A DNA stretch of 6,621 nucleotides, from NCBI GenBank assembly GCA_946482335.1, contig CAMLRG010000261.1, positions 1 to 6,621 of the forward strand, in the 5' to 3' direction. The translations under genes were made by a program, and so were the position numbers. Below the pieces are notes generated by a model. It was not told where the DNA came from. It did not search any database and worked only from the letters and a program-made list of their open reading frames with translations. How positions within the stretch are numbered: the first letter of the stretch is position 1; each line of letters starts with the position of its first letter. Below, one piece after another: positions 6,089-6,621 of this stretch. This DNA comes from an uncultured Duganella sp. Lineage in GTDB: Bacteria; Pseudomonadota; Gammaproteobacteria; Burkholderiales; Burkholderiaceae.

Positions 6089-6621
6089 ATTGCGCGCCAG
6101 CGGAAACGCTGTCCGGCACCGGCTCGCCGAAATCCGGCGTGCCGTCGGTCCGCCAACGTATCGGTTGCGCGCGCGTATGGCGGTTCGGGTCGCGCAGCGG
6201 ATCACCCTTGATGTCGCGGTAATTGCGCGCGTGGTAGACCAGGATATCGGTCTTGCCGTCCGGAGTGGTGGTGAAGGAATTGTGCCCCGGACCGTACTGG
6301 CCGTTGGCCTCGCTGCTGCGCAGCACCGGCTCCGGCGACTTGGTCCAGGAACGGGCATCGAGCAGGTCGGCATCCTCGCGTGCCGTCAACATGCCGAGCG
6401 CATAGTTCGCATCGGTCGCACTGGCCGAGAAGGTCAGGAACACGCGGCCATTGCGCACCAGTACCGCCGGCGCCTCGTTCACATTATGGCCCTTCTTCTC
6501 CCAGGCATAGTCGGGCGTGGAAAGCATCGTCACCTTGCCGGTGATCGACAGCGGCGTATCCATTTTCGCGATATAGATATTGGTCGCCTTCCTCAGCGGA
6601 TCGGGATCGTTCTGCGTCCAC
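6087..6621 (-). CDS. C-terminal part of a family 43 glycoside hydrolase, probable alpha-L-arabinofuranosidase (partial, 5' end outside window)
   Basis: The - strand frame is open from the window edge to a TGA at 6089-6087, giving 177 residues. An internal ATG at 6563-6561 is not the start, because coding continues through WTQNDPDPLRKATNIYIAKM upstream of it. The GH43 five-bladed beta-propeller core is recognisable. NVNEAPAVL (46-54 of the fragment) carries the probable general-acid glutamate, Glu49. SASATDANYALGMLTA (65-80), the SWTKSPEPV strand (91-99), the conserved loop QYGPGHNSF (108-116) and LVYHARNY (127-134) follow. This set resembles the exo-acting arabinofuranosidases of GH43 (subfamily 26 type, from memory). 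The catalytic base aspartate and any signal peptide would be upstream, out of view. The gene converges on rhaK, so it belongs to another transcript. It probably releases L-arabinose from plant arabinan or arabinoxylan side chains. Substrate within GH43 cannot be fixed from this fragment. Confidence 0.83.
   Translation of the reverse strand, partial: WTQNDPDPLRKATNIYIAKMDTPLSITGKVTMLSTPDYAWEKKGHNVNEAPAVLVRNGRVFLTFSASATDANYALGMLTAREDADLLDARSWTKSPEPVLRSSEANGQYGPGHNSFTTTPDGKTDILVYHARNYRDIKGDPLRDPNRHTRAQPIRWRTDGTPDFGEPVPDSVSAGAQ

Noticed and set aside
6561..6563. ATG as start of a short 158-residue hydrolase gene.
   Set aside because: The frame stays open to the window edge with plausible GH43 sequence before this methionine, and a GH43 enzyme needs the upstream blades. 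It is an internal methionine of a gene cut by the window.
1..6621. tRNA, rRNA, CRISPR array, insertion sequence, phage or defence genes.
   Set aside because: Both strands are almost fully occupied by metabolic genes. No repeats with spacers, transposase motifs, terminal inverted repeats or RNA gene signatures were seen.

Overview
The window carries most of a tightly packed L-rhamnose uptake operon on the + strand and the 3' part of a convergent glycoside hydrolase gene on the - strand. The DNA is GC-rich, with strong G/C preference at third codon positions and almost no space between genes. This suggests a high-GC proteobacterium. A beta-proteobacterium of the Massilia/Duganella/Herbaspirillum kind is my guess from codon use and gene content, but nothing in the window proves it.

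Layout: bases 1-177 hold the last 58 codons of a gene whose end resembles the C-terminus of a DeoR-family regulator (possible rhaR). Then follow rhaS (174-1181, periplasmic sugar-binding lipoprotein, TTG start), rhaT (1188-2690, tandem ATPase), rhaP (2687-3679) and rhaQ (3676-4692, two different permeases), and rhaK (4689-6068, FGGY-family sugar kinase). Four of the five junctions are 4-base stop/start overlaps (TTGA once, ATGA three times) and the fifth is a 6-base gap, so all six genes are almost certainly one transcript with coupled translation. No promoter or operator is visible. The promoter must lie upstream of the window.

After an 18-base gap the - strand gene (6087 to the window edge) encodes the C-terminal 177 residues of a family 43 glycoside hydrolase, most like alpha-L-arabinofuranosidases. 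A small GNRA-loop hairpin lies at the convergent junction.

How the genes work together: the order regulator-S-T-P-Q-K matches the rha locus known from Rhizobium leguminosarum (rhaRSTPQUK), except that the mutarotase gene rhaU is missing between rhaQ and rhaK. RhaS would capture the sugar, RhaPQ with RhaT would import it, and RhaK would phosphorylate the ketose made by an isomerase not encoded here. Rhamnose import beside an arabinofuranosidase hints at use of rhamnogalacturonan-I or a similar plant polysaccharide. I see no undescribed system. The points of interest are departures from the known locus.
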